Shown piece after piece: positions 16,239 to 24,368 of a stretch of 61,741 nt of DNA. Position 1 is the stretch's first letter, and every line of letters starts with the position of its first letter. The stretch covers positions 1 to 61,741 of the forward strand of contig SDOA01000007.1 of the NCBI GenBank assembly GCA_004524595.1, written 5' to 3'. Source of the stretch: Candidatus Thorarchaeota archaeon. GTDB lineage: Archaea; Asgardarchaeota; Thorarchaeia; Thorarchaeales; Thorarchaeaceae. The notes below the pieces were generated by a model, which saw only the letters and a list, made by a program, of their open reading frames with translations, did no database searches and had not been told where the DNA came from. A program made the translations under genes and the position numbers.

Positions 16239-18473
16239 ATGCTGCGCCAACGAAATACGATGCTTAAGATATTGGTCTTAGTACCTTTGGCATCTCTTTT
16301 TGTTTGGTTTGCCCTTGGTCCTGCTGGATTGGTTTCTTACTCGCCAGCAACAAGACTTAGCGTTCATTCTGTCTTTGCGTTCTGGATTTCAATTCCTGCC
16401 GCTCTAGTTCTACTATCTTACCAGAAGTTAAAATCGCGCCCACACATTATTTTGATGGCAGGATTAGTATATTCAATTGTTTTGCACATTGGAAGTGCAG
16501 GAAAAAATTTACTTAATCTTTCACAAAATATTGAAAGAGTACTTACAGATACTGTAGCTGACCTTTTGGAATTGGCTCTTTTTGGGTCTATCATTGCTGC
16601 GGCAACGCTCTGCTACTATAAGCAATCCACCTCAGATGATATCATCTCTCATTCAAGAATTGTCATCATATCATTTCTCTTCCTTCCATCCGCAATCTAT
16701 GGAGCAATTTGGTTTTTCGTTTTGCCCTTTCTTAGCCAAACTGCACTTTTGGCATCAAGTATTCTACTGACAGCTATCGCAACTTTTGGATTGTTTGGTG
16801 GTTCCATTCTGACAGTGAAAATTAATACAAAGAATCTTCCTTTAGATAAAGGGTATTTTATTACTTCATTGCTTCTTTTTGCAATATCAACGATTGCTCT
16901 CCTTTTCACATTGTCCACTCCATCAACAGGTTGGGAATATTCCGAGAATCTACAAATGGCTGGGTTTCTTGTCTTGTGTTTAGCTCTCTCAGTACCTTTC
17001 CTGCGAAAGACTGGATTTACAAGACGTGGATCTTATGCTTTCTCTATTATACTGTTAATGGTTGCATATTTCCCATTTTTGATTACTATTACCATCGATT
17101 CGATGTCACTAGATATGATTATTGAACCCTCAAATCTCTTAGCATATTCAATCATCCATTTTGGTGCTGGTTCACTTGCAGGAATGATGGCGATTCTTTT
17201 ATACTTCTATCCTAAGAAACTGAAATCTTGGAATCATTATCCTCTGATATTAATATTCGGCCTTTGGGCTTCATTCACCCTGATTCTTTTATTTACTCTG
17301 ACTATTCCTGGAATTCCCCTTTTAGGTGAACCACTTACACCTTACACTGTTGGAAGTATACTAACCCTTGCACTACTATTGGTTGCTATATACTGGACTA
17401 CGAATCCACCATCTGAGGAACGAACTCCACCAACACTGGTTCAACTTATTTTTGTCCTAATAATGATGGTTTCTTTAATCATAATTGGAGAAGTCATAAA
17501 TCAAATTGCTCTTCGTGTGAATCCGGGGTTAATAGATAGTAACATCGGAAGCATCATCATTCTATGTACAAATCTGATAATCATGTTTGCATATGCTCAT
17601 CTAGTCTTTCTTTCAGCTCTTCGCTCAAGAGGGGTCATAACCATAGAAATCTACGTAGTAGTATTTTTAGCAATGTGGACTTTGCCTAATATTTTAAGGA
17701 GCTATTATAGTGTCTGGGAAAGTGGCTGGTGGGTTTCGGAAATCTATCTATTCATAGGTCTATTAGCTGGAGCTCCTCTATTGGCAATATTGTATATTCG
17801 TGCACTGCACGATATTGAAGAGTCGCACAATAAGGCAAGCATTTACGCTGACCTTTTAATGCATGATATGACTAATTTCAATCAAATGCTTCTGACATCC
17901 TTTGAACTACTTAGTTCTGAAAATATTACAGATGAGCAGAGAGCAACAATAGCAAATAATGGGTGTAATGTAATATCTTGGGCTGGACAAATGATTAGCA
18001 ATGTGCGCCTTCTAAGTGAAACTGATCGACTTGACCAAAGTCAATTAATACCAACGAATTTAGTAACAATGATCGTGACAACCCTTGATCTCTTCAGTGA
18101 AAGGATTTCTTCTGGGGAACTAATCGTGGAGTTTAAACCAATCAAATCTGAAGCAATAACCTTAGCAAATCAATTAATTGTGAATATCTTTCTTAATATA
18201 CTCTACAGCCTTTTTGAATGTAAAATTCACGGAGAGTCGATCTCAATAAGTATCGAGCCTGTGGAGCATGATAATACTGAATATTGGCAAACTAACTTTG
18301 TTGCACAGTGTTTTTCCAAAGTTAGTGGTAAGACATATGGTAGTAAATTGGGATTATTAACAGCTCAAACAATAGCCAAGTCATTCAATGGTCATTTTGA
18401 AGAAATTGAACAAAGAATTGATGATGCTAAAATTGAAAAGACATTCTTTGTCAGATTCCCGGTTGGAAGATAA
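16239..18473 (+). CDS. Polytopic membrane protein with histidine-kinase-like C-terminus
   Basis: 744 residues. About sixteen hydrophobic helices fill residues 8-530. Then comes a kinase dimerisation segment LMHDMTNFNQ with the possible phosphoacceptor His 542, followed by a weak ATPase-like region. The expected N-box appears as NIFLNILYSLFECK without the usual Asn pair, no G1 box is visible, and SKLGLLTAQTIAKSFNG resembles a G2 box. Start ATG 16239 has AAGGAG at 16223-16228. It may be a membrane sensor that no longer binds ATP normally. The dimerisation motif resembles those of the kinases at 22549, 32950 and 43282. Confidence 0.75.
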   Translation: MLRQRNTMLKILVLVPLASLFVWFALGPAGLVSYSPATRLSVHSVFAFWISIPAALVLLSYQKLKSRPHIILMAGLVYSIVLHIGSAGKNLLNLSQNIERVLTDTVADLLELALFGSIIAAATLCYYKQSTSDDIISHSRIVIISFLFLPSAIYGAIWFFVLPFLSQTALLASSILLTAIATFGLFGGSILTVKINTKNLPLDKGYFITSLLLFAISTIALLFTLSTPSTGWEYSENLQMAGFLVLCLALSVPFLRKTGFTRRGSYAFSIILLMVAYFPFLITITIDSMSLDMIIEPSNLLAYSIIHFGAGSLAGMMAILLYFYPKKLKSWNHYPLILIFGLWASFTLILLFTLTIPGIPLLGEPLTPYTVGSILTLALLLVAIYWTTNPPSEERTPPTLVQLIFVLIMMVSLIIIGEVINQIALRVNPGLIDSNIGSIIILCTNLIIMFAYAHLVFLSALRSRGVITIEIYVVVFLAMWTLPNILRSYYSVWESGWWVSEIYLFIGLLAGAPLLAILYIRALHDIEESHNKASIYADLLMHDMTNFNQMLLTSFELLSSENITDEQRATIANNGCNVISWAGQMISNVRLLSETDRLDQSQLIPTNLVTMIVTTLDLFSERISSGELIVEFKPIKSEAITLANQLIVNIFLNILYSLFECKIHGESISISIEPVEHDNTEYWQTNFVAQCFSKVSGKTYGSKLGLLTAQTIAKSFNGHFEEIEQRIDDAKIEKTFFVRFPVGR

Positions 18474-18842
18474 TTATCTTTATTGATTTATTTATATATG
18501 CTTTTCATAGTTTTAGTACTACGCTGTGTTAACGGCATTAATAGATGTATGAGCCTGATTAGATACTGAATGAGTATGACATTACATCATGAACGACCAC
18601 ATTTCTGAAATTGTCATTATTTGATATACCAAGACTCTATTTGTAAGTATATAGATGAACTTTGAGCCCTTATGCAAGATTTATTAAGACTATACTCACT
18701 TGAAGCACTCGCAGGTACATGAAAAGCGAGACGCGCTTTCTAAGATGGAAATTGTCGAGGACTTATTTTACTCATCGCAAATCTCAGAGGAACACGCTAG
18801 TTTTGAACGACTTGCAGATCGCATAGAGCGAGTGTAATAACA
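18474..18842. other. Long leader/promoter region of the first OB-RGG gene
   Basis: 369 bases without a supported gene. A GTATATAG box at 18647-18654 would give a transcript start near 18675 and a leader of about 170 nt. A short AAAGCG/CGCTTT hairpin lies at 18723-18739, and the block shared with the second gene lies at 18794-18820. A/T-rich sequence before 18650 shows nothing else. Confidence 0.5.
18794..18820 (+). promoter_or_regulatory. Conserved leader block, copy 1
   Basis: ACGCTAGTTTTG, three variable bases, then GACTTGCAGATC, ending 22 nt before the start codon. The same block recurs at 19636-19662, 21 nt before the second gene (22 of 27 positions identical). This is probably part of the 5' leader rather than the core promoter. 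Confidence 0.55.
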
Positions 18843-19400
18843 ATGGGTTATGAAGAACGCGAGCCCGTAGAGGCTACTGTGGCTGAATTGAAGCCACGAA
18901 TGAAGAATGTCACCATTGCTTTCAAAGTATTAAGCATTGGTGAAGAAAGAGAAATTGAATCACGTAAGGATGGATCAACTCATCGTGTTTGTGATATTAA
19001 AGTAGGTGACTCAACAGGCACCGTAGAAGTGCCATTGTGGGACGAGTCTATTGATGGTGTTCAAGAAGGTACAACATATAATCTGACAAATGGGTATACT
19101 GGTCTTTTCAAGGGAAATCTCAGATTGAATGTGGGACGATATGGCAAACTTGAACAGGCAGAAACACCTATCGAAGAAATCAACGAAGAGAATGATATGT
19201 CTGCAGCCGAGCATGAAGATGACCGTCCCCGAAGAAGTTATGGCGGCGGTGGTTATGGCGGTGGCGGCAGAAGTGGCGGCTACAGCGGTGGCGGAGGCTA
19301 TGGTGGCCGTGGCGGTAGTGGTGGAGGCTATGGTGGTAGAGACCGTCGTGGTGGCGGTGGCGGCTACCGAGATGGCGGAGACCGTCGACGTCGATATTAG
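18843..19400 (+). CDS. OB-fold single-stranded nucleic-acid-binding protein with RGG tail (copy 1)
   Basis: 185 residues. Residues 5-110 form an RPA/SOSS-B-like OB fold (VAELKPRMKNVTIAFKVLSI, DSTGTVEVPLWDE, LRLNVGRYGKL). A short acidic linker (about 112-128) is followed by a tail of about 55 residues made of Gly, Arg, Tyr and Ser with repeated RGG/GGY units ending GDRRRRY. The fold binds ssDNA or ssRNA; tails like this promote RNA binding and condensation in eukaryotic proteins (established for that class, inferred here). It is the first of two tandem paralogues with a long leader. Confidence 0.9.
   Translation: MGYEEREPVEATVAELKPRMKNVTIAFKVLSIGEEREIESRKDGSTHRVCDIKVGDSTGTVEVPLWDESIDGVQEGTTYNLTNGYTGLFKGNLRLNVGRYGKLEQAETPIEEINEENDMSAAEHEDDRPRRSYGGGGYGGGGRSGGYSGGGGYGGRGGSGGGYGGRDRRGGGGGYRDGGDRRRRY
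19323..19393 (+). repeat. 71-bp exact repeat in RGG tail, copy 1
   Basis: 71 bases encoding the last part of the RGG tail are identical to 20140-20210, including synonymous positions, although the OB domains differ at many positions. Confidence 0.95.
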
Positions 19401-19429
19401 ATCAAATAGAACCGATTCTGTTTAATAGA

Positions 19430-19455
19430 AAATGGTGATGGAAACATCACCATTT
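19430..19455 (+). terminator. Hairpin with GAAA tetraloop after OB-RGG copy 1
   Basis: AAATGGTGATG pairs perfectly with CATCACCATTT around a GAAA loop (11-bp stem), 29 nt after the stop codon. It lacks a long T tract, so it may act as a 3'-end or RNA-stability element rather than a classical terminator. Confidence 0.6.
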
Positions 19456-19635
19456 CTCATTCCGGGTGACTACTTGTAGCCACCCACTTCTTTTCAATAG
19501 TCGCATGATGCAACATCATGGACAAGGTAATAAGGACATATACCTTACAGAAATATGCAGGCAATTAAGCAAGAGGCGCCTTTCATGCATGGTTTCGTAA
19601 GGGAAGATTCCCATTTCGCACACCCAGGAATGATT

Positions 19636-19662
19636 ACGCTAGTTTTGTAAGACCTGCAAATC
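19636..19662 (+). promoter_or_regulatory. Conserved leader block, copy 2
   Basis: Same block as 18794-18820 (ACGCTAGTTTTG, three bases, GACCTGCAAATC), 21 nt before the ATG at 19684. A CATATA box near 19537-19545 would give a leader of about 120 nt. Confidence 0.55.
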
Positions 19663-19683
19663 TCAAAAGTGAGAGAATTCGCA

Positions 19684-20217
19684 ATGAGCTATCAAGAACG
19701 TGAGCCAATAGAGGCGACTGTGGCTGAACTGAAGCCACGAATGAAAAATATCACAATCACTTTCAAGGTGATTGAAGTAGGAGAAGAGCGAGAGGTTTCT
19801 TCCCGTAGTGATGGTGCAACACATCGTGTAGCTGATGTTACAGTTGGTGATTCTACCGGGACAATTCAAGTCCCATTATGGGATGAAGCAATTGATAACA
19901 TTGTAGCTGGTTCAACCTATACTTTGAAGAATGGATATACAGGTCTCTTCAGAGGTAATCTACGACTCAATGTTGGAAAATATGGTGAACTCTCTGAGGC
20001 AGAAAATCCTATTGAAGAAGTAAATACTGAGAATGACATGAGTGCAGAAGAGCATCCAGACGAACGACCTCGAAGAAGCTATGGTGGCCGTGGCGGAGGC
20101 TATGGTGGCCGTGGCGGTGGTGGTTATAGTGGCGGTGGCGGAGGCTATGGTGGTAGAGACCGTCGTGGTGGCGGTGGCGGCTACCGAGATGGCGGAGACC
20201 GTCGACGTCGTTACTAA
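19684..20217 (+). CDS. OB-fold single-stranded nucleic-acid-binding protein with RGG tail (copy 2)
   Basis: 177 residues, same architecture as copy 1: OB fold (about 5-110), acidic linker, RGG/GGY tail ending GDRRRRY. I start it at ATG 19684 (MSYQEREP, matching MGYEEREP of copy 1) rather than at the upstream ATG 19669. The OB domains are clearly homologous but diverged. Two independent leaders suggest separate expression. A role as a cold- or stress-induced RNA chaperone or ssDNA-binding protein is inferred. Confidence 0.9.
   Translation: MSYQEREPIEATVAELKPRMKNITITFKVIEVGEEREVSSRSDGATHRVADVTVGDSTGTIQVPLWDEAIDNIVAGSTYTLKNGYTGLFRGNLRLNVGKYGELSEAENPIEEVNTENDMSAEEHPDERPRRSYGGRGGGYGGRGGGGYSGGGGGYGGRDRRGGGGGYRDGGDRRRRY
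20140..20210 (+). repeat. 71-bp exact repeat in RGG tail, copy 2
   Basis: Identical to 19323-19393. Confidence 0.95.
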
Positions 20218-20254
20218 AGATCACACTCAAATACTGTAACTAAGTTGAAATTGG

Positions 20255-20300
20255 AATTGGTCATCTCTTCGTTGACCAATTTCTAATTATTTCTTTTTCA
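20255..20300 (+). terminator. Probable terminator after OB-RGG copy 2
   Basis: AATTGGTCA (20255-20263) pairs with TGACCAATT (20273-20281) across a 9-nt loop and is followed by a T-rich run (ATTTCTTTTTC). It lies 37 nt after the stop codon. Confidence 0.6.
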
Positions 20301-20358
20301 GAATCAAGATTCAATATTTCAGTTGAATTCCAAAATCATTCGAATATTGGACCCACTG

Positions 20359-21090
20359 TCATCGCTTTAAATTACTTGCTCGTCTTAGAATCAATGTCTT
20401 CATTGCTTCAGACATATTGACATGAGATTTGTTGATTACACGTTCACTCCACTCGATATTCAATGTTAATTCCATTTTCTCCAAAACAGCTTTGATTTTG
20501 CTCAAGGTAATAAGGTCCGTTTTCAATCCCAAATGCATAGCTGATAAGACCTGACACCCGTATGCTGTAAGCCATAGGTCTTCCAAAATTACAGGTTCTT
20601 TAGGTTCTGTGATTGTACCAATCATATTCATAAAAACGTCGTAAAGTATTACTTCTTTTCCAACGACTGTAATCACTGTATTCTCCATCTCTTCTCTTCG
20701 AAGATCAAGTATTTTTGGTATCAACACATCTGCGGGTGTACCAACCATTCTTTCAATATCTAACAGCGCAGTCGTACCACCTGATTCGAATTGTTCCAGC
20801 AGGGTTTCAACGAGAGTGTGCCTGAGAAAAGTCTGAATATCTATCAAGTCTGAGTCGGATGGAATGTGTTCTAATGCTGTTAAAATGTCATAATCACATC
20901 CGGATAGTTCTTCGAGACCCATCCCCTCTAATATATCCCATCCTACTTCCAACCAGATGTCATCTGTGACTTTGGTGCGAACTTCTCTAGCTACTTCCAA
21001 GAAGTCATTGAAACCGTACCGTTCGATGACTCCTCCAGATTTGATATTTGTTATTTTATCAAAGATATCGAGGATATTTGATGCTGTCAA
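20359..21090 (-). CDS. Hypothetical protein, mainly helical
   Basis: About 243 residues from TTG 21090, chosen because GGAG stands 8 nt upstream; the frame is open to 21135. No family is recognised. The sequence is rich in Leu, Ile, Glu and Asp, has no signal peptide or membrane helix, and looks like a soluble alpha-helical protein. It converges on the OB-RGG pair and is divergent from the MFS gene. Confidence 0.6.
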   Translation of the reverse strand: MTASNILDIFDKITNIKSGGVIERYGFNDFLEVAREVRTKVTDDIWLEVGWDILEGMGLEELSGCDYDILTALEHIPSDSDLIDIQTFLRHTLVETLLEQFESGGTTALLDIERMVGTPADVLIPKILDLRREEMENTVITVVGKEVILYDVFMNMIGTITEPKEPVILEDLWLTAYGCQVLSAMHLGLKTDLITLSKIKAVLEKMELTLNIEWSERVINKSHVNMSEAMKTLILRRASNLKR

Positions 21091-21234
21091 TGTGAGTCTC
21101 CGTTTCCCAGAGTAATTACTTATTTGTGTTAACAAAGCATCGTTTATTATTATCCCTTGATTGAATTATCATATATCCTATCGACAGTGTCTTAAGTTGG
21201 TTAATGATTCAAAAATTTTCACCGAGGCTATTCT

Positions 21235-22500
21235 ATGGATGATACCTACGACCCTCCCTCAATTGATTTCATAGATCGAGTGCATCGTACCCACCTTGGT
21301 TTTCTTGGACTAAGTAAAAATCTATGGCGCCTTGCAGCAGTTCTGGCTATAGCTCAATTTTCAACTGCCCTTTGGAAATGGGAGTTTAGTATTTTCTTAG
21401 AAGGTTTTCTTGAACCTTGGCAGATGGGAGTGGTTTTTTCAGGAGCTACATTTGCAGGATTAGTAGCAAGCGTCTTTTCTGGATATATTGCAGATTTTAT
21501 TGGGAGAAGATGGACAATATCTCTTGGCTTTATCCCAGTCATAATAGGATTGATTACTCTGTCCTATTTTCCCATTTGGCCATTCGTTGCAGTCCAGTAT
21601 GGATTAGTATGGTTTGGAATGAGTACATCACGTTTGATATCAAGAGCAATACCAGCAGATGAAATTGCATCTGACCATGGACATAATCCAGCACGTCGTC
21701 TAATGATGGTCATGATGCCCCTATGGTTTGTAGATGCTCTTGGCCCTCTGGTTGGTTCTTTTCTTATGAACTATGGTTACCAATCAGGAGACCTTCATCG
21801 AATAGGGGGAATAGCCGCTATTATCACATTTCTTTCAGCAGTAGTATTAATCAGAGAATCGTTAGGATCTGAAGTCATCAAAAAAGCTCGAGCAGGCCCT
21901 AAGATATCAATCAGGAATCTAGGTCGAGAATATTGGATATTCACCACTGGTATGATTGGTTTCTCATTCTCTTGGAGTATGTCTATTCCACTTCTCGGAA
22001 ACCTCTGCGTTGGTCCTTGGAATGTGGATATTATTACTTATGGATTGACATGGAGTCTCTTTTCCTTGACAAGTGCAATAATTATGTATCCAGCAAGTAT
22101 TTTCGCAGATCGAAATCTGAAAGGTGCAACAATTATAGGTATCTTAGGTAATGCTCTCATATTTCTATGGTTCAGTGTTGGAACAGGTGCTCTTCAGATG
22201 TATCTTATCAATTTTCTTTGGGCTATTCCTTTTGTTCTCTGGATTGGTGCAGAACGAAGTATAATAGTACTAGTGGTTTCTAAGGAAACAAAAGGGAGAG
22301 CACTCGGTACCTATGATTTACTTATGGGCTTAGTTGGTGTGATTGCAGCCGCCTTTGGAGCTTTACTTTGGGAAATAACTAGTAGTCTGAGATATGTCTA
22401 TGCATTTGCTGGGGTTGGGATGTTTGTAAGTCTAATTATTCTAATTCCGCTTCTTCAATACATCCATCCAGAAAATTATCAAACTAACAACAATTTATAA
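21235..22500 (+). CDS. Major facilitator superfamily transporter
   Basis: 421 residues with about twelve membrane helices. The loop 2-3 motif reads GYIADFIGRRW, the MFS motif A (GxxADxxGRR). A second weaker version, YPASIFADRNLKG, follows in the C-terminal half. GAGG 7 nt before ATG 21235 supports the start. Substrate cannot be assigned. It may be cotranscribed with the kinase-thioredoxin gene 48 nt downstream. Confidence 0.88.
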   Translation: MDDTYDPPSIDFIDRVHRTHLGFLGLSKNLWRLAAVLAIAQFSTALWKWEFSIFLEGFLEPWQMGVVFSGATFAGLVASVFSGYIADFIGRRWTISLGFIPVIIGLITLSYFPIWPFVAVQYGLVWFGMSTSRLISRAIPADEIASDHGHNPARRLMMVMMPLWFVDALGPLVGSFLMNYGYQSGDLHRIGGIAAIITFLSAVVLIRESLGSEVIKKARAGPKISIRNLGREYWIFTTGMIGFSFSWSMSIPLLGNLCVGPWNVDIITYGLTWSLFSLTSAIIMYPASIFADRNLKGATIIGILGNALIFLWFSVGTGALQMYLINFLWAIPFVLWIGAERSIIVLVVSKETKGRALGTYDLLMGLVGVIAAAFGALLWEITSSLRYVYAFAGVGMFVSLIILIPLLQYIHPENYQTNNNL

Positions 22501-22548
22501 TCGCCATTAAGCTAGTAAATAGGATGTTTTCCCTTCTAAAAATTGTAG

Positions 22549-24366
22549 ATGTTTTCAGGAAAACGAAATGATGACTCGCAGGATTTCTTTATCAATGATA
22601 ACACTCCATATCAGAGGGGCGAGGTATCGAGAATGTCAGATATATCGATGGACTCTCAACAAATTCAAAAAATAATGAATGTCGTTCATGAAGGAATGAT
22701 AGTGGTTCAGGATGAAGATATCGTCATGACAAATGCTGTTTTTCTTCAAATGTTAGATTGTGAGATTGATGACATTCTTGATTCACCCTTTGATGAAGTA
22801 GTCGATTCATTATCTAAACGTCACGATGCAGAAAAGATTGAAAATTTTCTTTCAGGGGAAATCCTATCAGACTTCACCACCCGATTATCATCAAAGAGTG
22901 GAATTACTATTCATGTAGAGATTAGACCCACTCTGATTACCATAGATGGTCAATCATCAATCCTTGCTTCTGTTCGTAACATTTCAACTCAGATAGCGCT
23001 TGAATCAGCTGTCACTGAATTAGAAAACAGGTTCGCAACTCTTTACGATATGTCTCCTGTAGCATACTTCACACTAAATCGAAATGGAATTGTAGAACAG
23101 GTGAATGCTGCTGCTGAGGAGCTCTTAGGGTATGCGGCTGAAGACATTCTTGGAAAACCTCTTGCTGAATTCTTCCCTGAACCTAGACCAGGTTATGATG
23201 TCGGAGCTGATATCATACGTGAAGTAATGCGAGGAAAGAGTATTACTGGATTAGAAATGGAGATGCTTCATAAAAATGATCGAACAATCTGGGTCAGTGT
23301 ATCTTCGCGAGCGTTATCTTCAGGTGTCGATAAACCTATCGAGATTGGCTTCACAGCGATAGATGTTACAAAACGCAAAGTAACAGAACAACGATTACGA
23401 GAAGAAAGTGAACGTGCTAACTTATACTTAGACCTGATGACTAGTGATCTCAATATGACCATTCAAAATGTGTTATTTGCCCTTGAAGACTTGAGCATCT
23501 CTTTAGATCTTCCGGATAGATTGAAGATATTAATTAGTGAAACAGCATGGAGCTTGCGTAGTTCTGCAAGAATGATAGCAAATATGGGCGTTTTAATATC
23601 TCTAGATCATGAACCTCCTGTAAAAACAAAAACAAAGTTATTACCTCACTTTAACAAAGCTATTCGTGAGGCAACAAGAGATTTTGAGTGGAAGAATATT
23701 GATGTCAAAACGCATATTTCTGATCCTGGATTTGAAGTAAATGGTCATGCATTTATTTGGTACATATTTTTCAATATTATTCATTTTAGTGGAAGTATCG
23801 AAAGGACCCAAGATGTTTCTCTTGAGATAAATGCCGTTCTAACAGAAATTGATGAGATTGTGAGGATAGAATTCATTGATAGGAATTTAGATATTCCAGA
23901 TGAACAAAAGACTTTGATTTTCAGACGTGAAGGAAAGACAGAGGAATTACCAGGTGGAATAGGAATAGGATTGACAGTTGTTGATAGATATATCTCTGAT
24001 TTGGGCGGACGAATCTGGATCGAAGACATAGAATTGGGAGATTCGTCAAAAGGATGCAAATTCGTTGTTTTACTACCTGTTTGGAGAGAGGCTATTAAAA
24101 TACCCACAATTATGTTTTACAAATCTGACCATTGCGTCTTTTGTGGACCTGTGCTTGATAGTCTAACAGCAGTTCTAAATGAGTTTGGAATAGGCAGTCC
24201 CTATTTGCAAGTGATCAATGTCGATGAGCCCTCTTGTGACGTAAATGAAGATGACCTGCCGGCTCTCCCTACAATACAAATGGGAAATGAACTGCTCTCA
24301 GGCTTTCTCTCAGATGATGACTTGCGTTCTGCGATTTCAAAGCTTATCTTCACAGCAGGGAGTTAG
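22549..24366 (+). CDS. PAS-PAS histidine-kinase-like protein with C-terminal thioredoxin-fold domain (eroded kinase)
   Basis: 605 residues. Two PAS domains (about 40-150 and 155-280), a dimerisation segment (about 287-345), an ATPase-like domain (about 360-510) and a thioredoxin-like domain (about 518-600) with C529-V-F-C532 and the cis-Pro segment LPALPTIQMGNELLSGF. In the dimerisation motif MTSDLNM, Ser 299 stands where the phosphoacceptor His is expected. The N-box reads NIIHFSGS (Asn lost) and the G1 box reads DRNLDIP (DxGxG lost); only the G2 box GGIGIGLTVV is kept. It is therefore probably a pseudokinase whose output is interaction or redox chemistry. ATG 22633, after GAGGTATC, is an alternative start. 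Paralogue at 43282 has intact motifs. Confidence 0.85.
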   Translation: MFSGKRNDDSQDFFINDNTPYQRGEVSRMSDISMDSQQIQKIMNVVHEGMIVVQDEDIVMTNAVFLQMLDCEIDDILDSPFDEVVDSLSKRHDAEKIENFLSGEILSDFTTRLSSKSGITIHVEIRPTLITIDGQSSILASVRNISTQIALESAVTELENRFATLYDMSPVAYFTLNRNGIVEQVNAAAEELLGYAAEDILGKPLAEFFPEPRPGYDVGADIIREVMRGKSITGLEMEMLHKNDRTIWVSVSSRALSSGVDKPIEIGFTAIDVTKRKVTEQRLREESERANLYLDLMTSDLNMTIQNVLFALEDLSISLDLPDRLKILISETAWSLRSSARMIANMGVLISLDHEPPVKTKTKLLPHFNKAIREATRDFEWKNIDVKTHISDPGFEVNGHAFIWYIFFNIIHFSGSIERTQDVSLEINAVLTEIDEIVRIEFIDRNLDIPDEQKTLIFRREGKTEELPGGIGIGLTVVDRYISDLGGRIWIEDIELGDSSKGCKFVVLLPVWREAIKIPTIMFYKSDHCVFCGPVLDSLTAVLNEFGIGSPYLQVINVDEPSCDVNEDDLPALPTIQMGNELLSGFLSDDDLRSAISKLIFTAGS

Positions 24367-24368
24367 TA

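Noticed and set aside
19129..19425. 98-codon frame rich in Ala and Val on the plus strand
   Set aside because: It is the shifted reading of the RGG-tail repeats of the OB gene.
19430..19455. Riboswitch or large structured RNA after the first OB-RGG gene
   Set aside because: It is a single hairpin with a GNRA loop; no further helices that would make a ligand pocket are seen.
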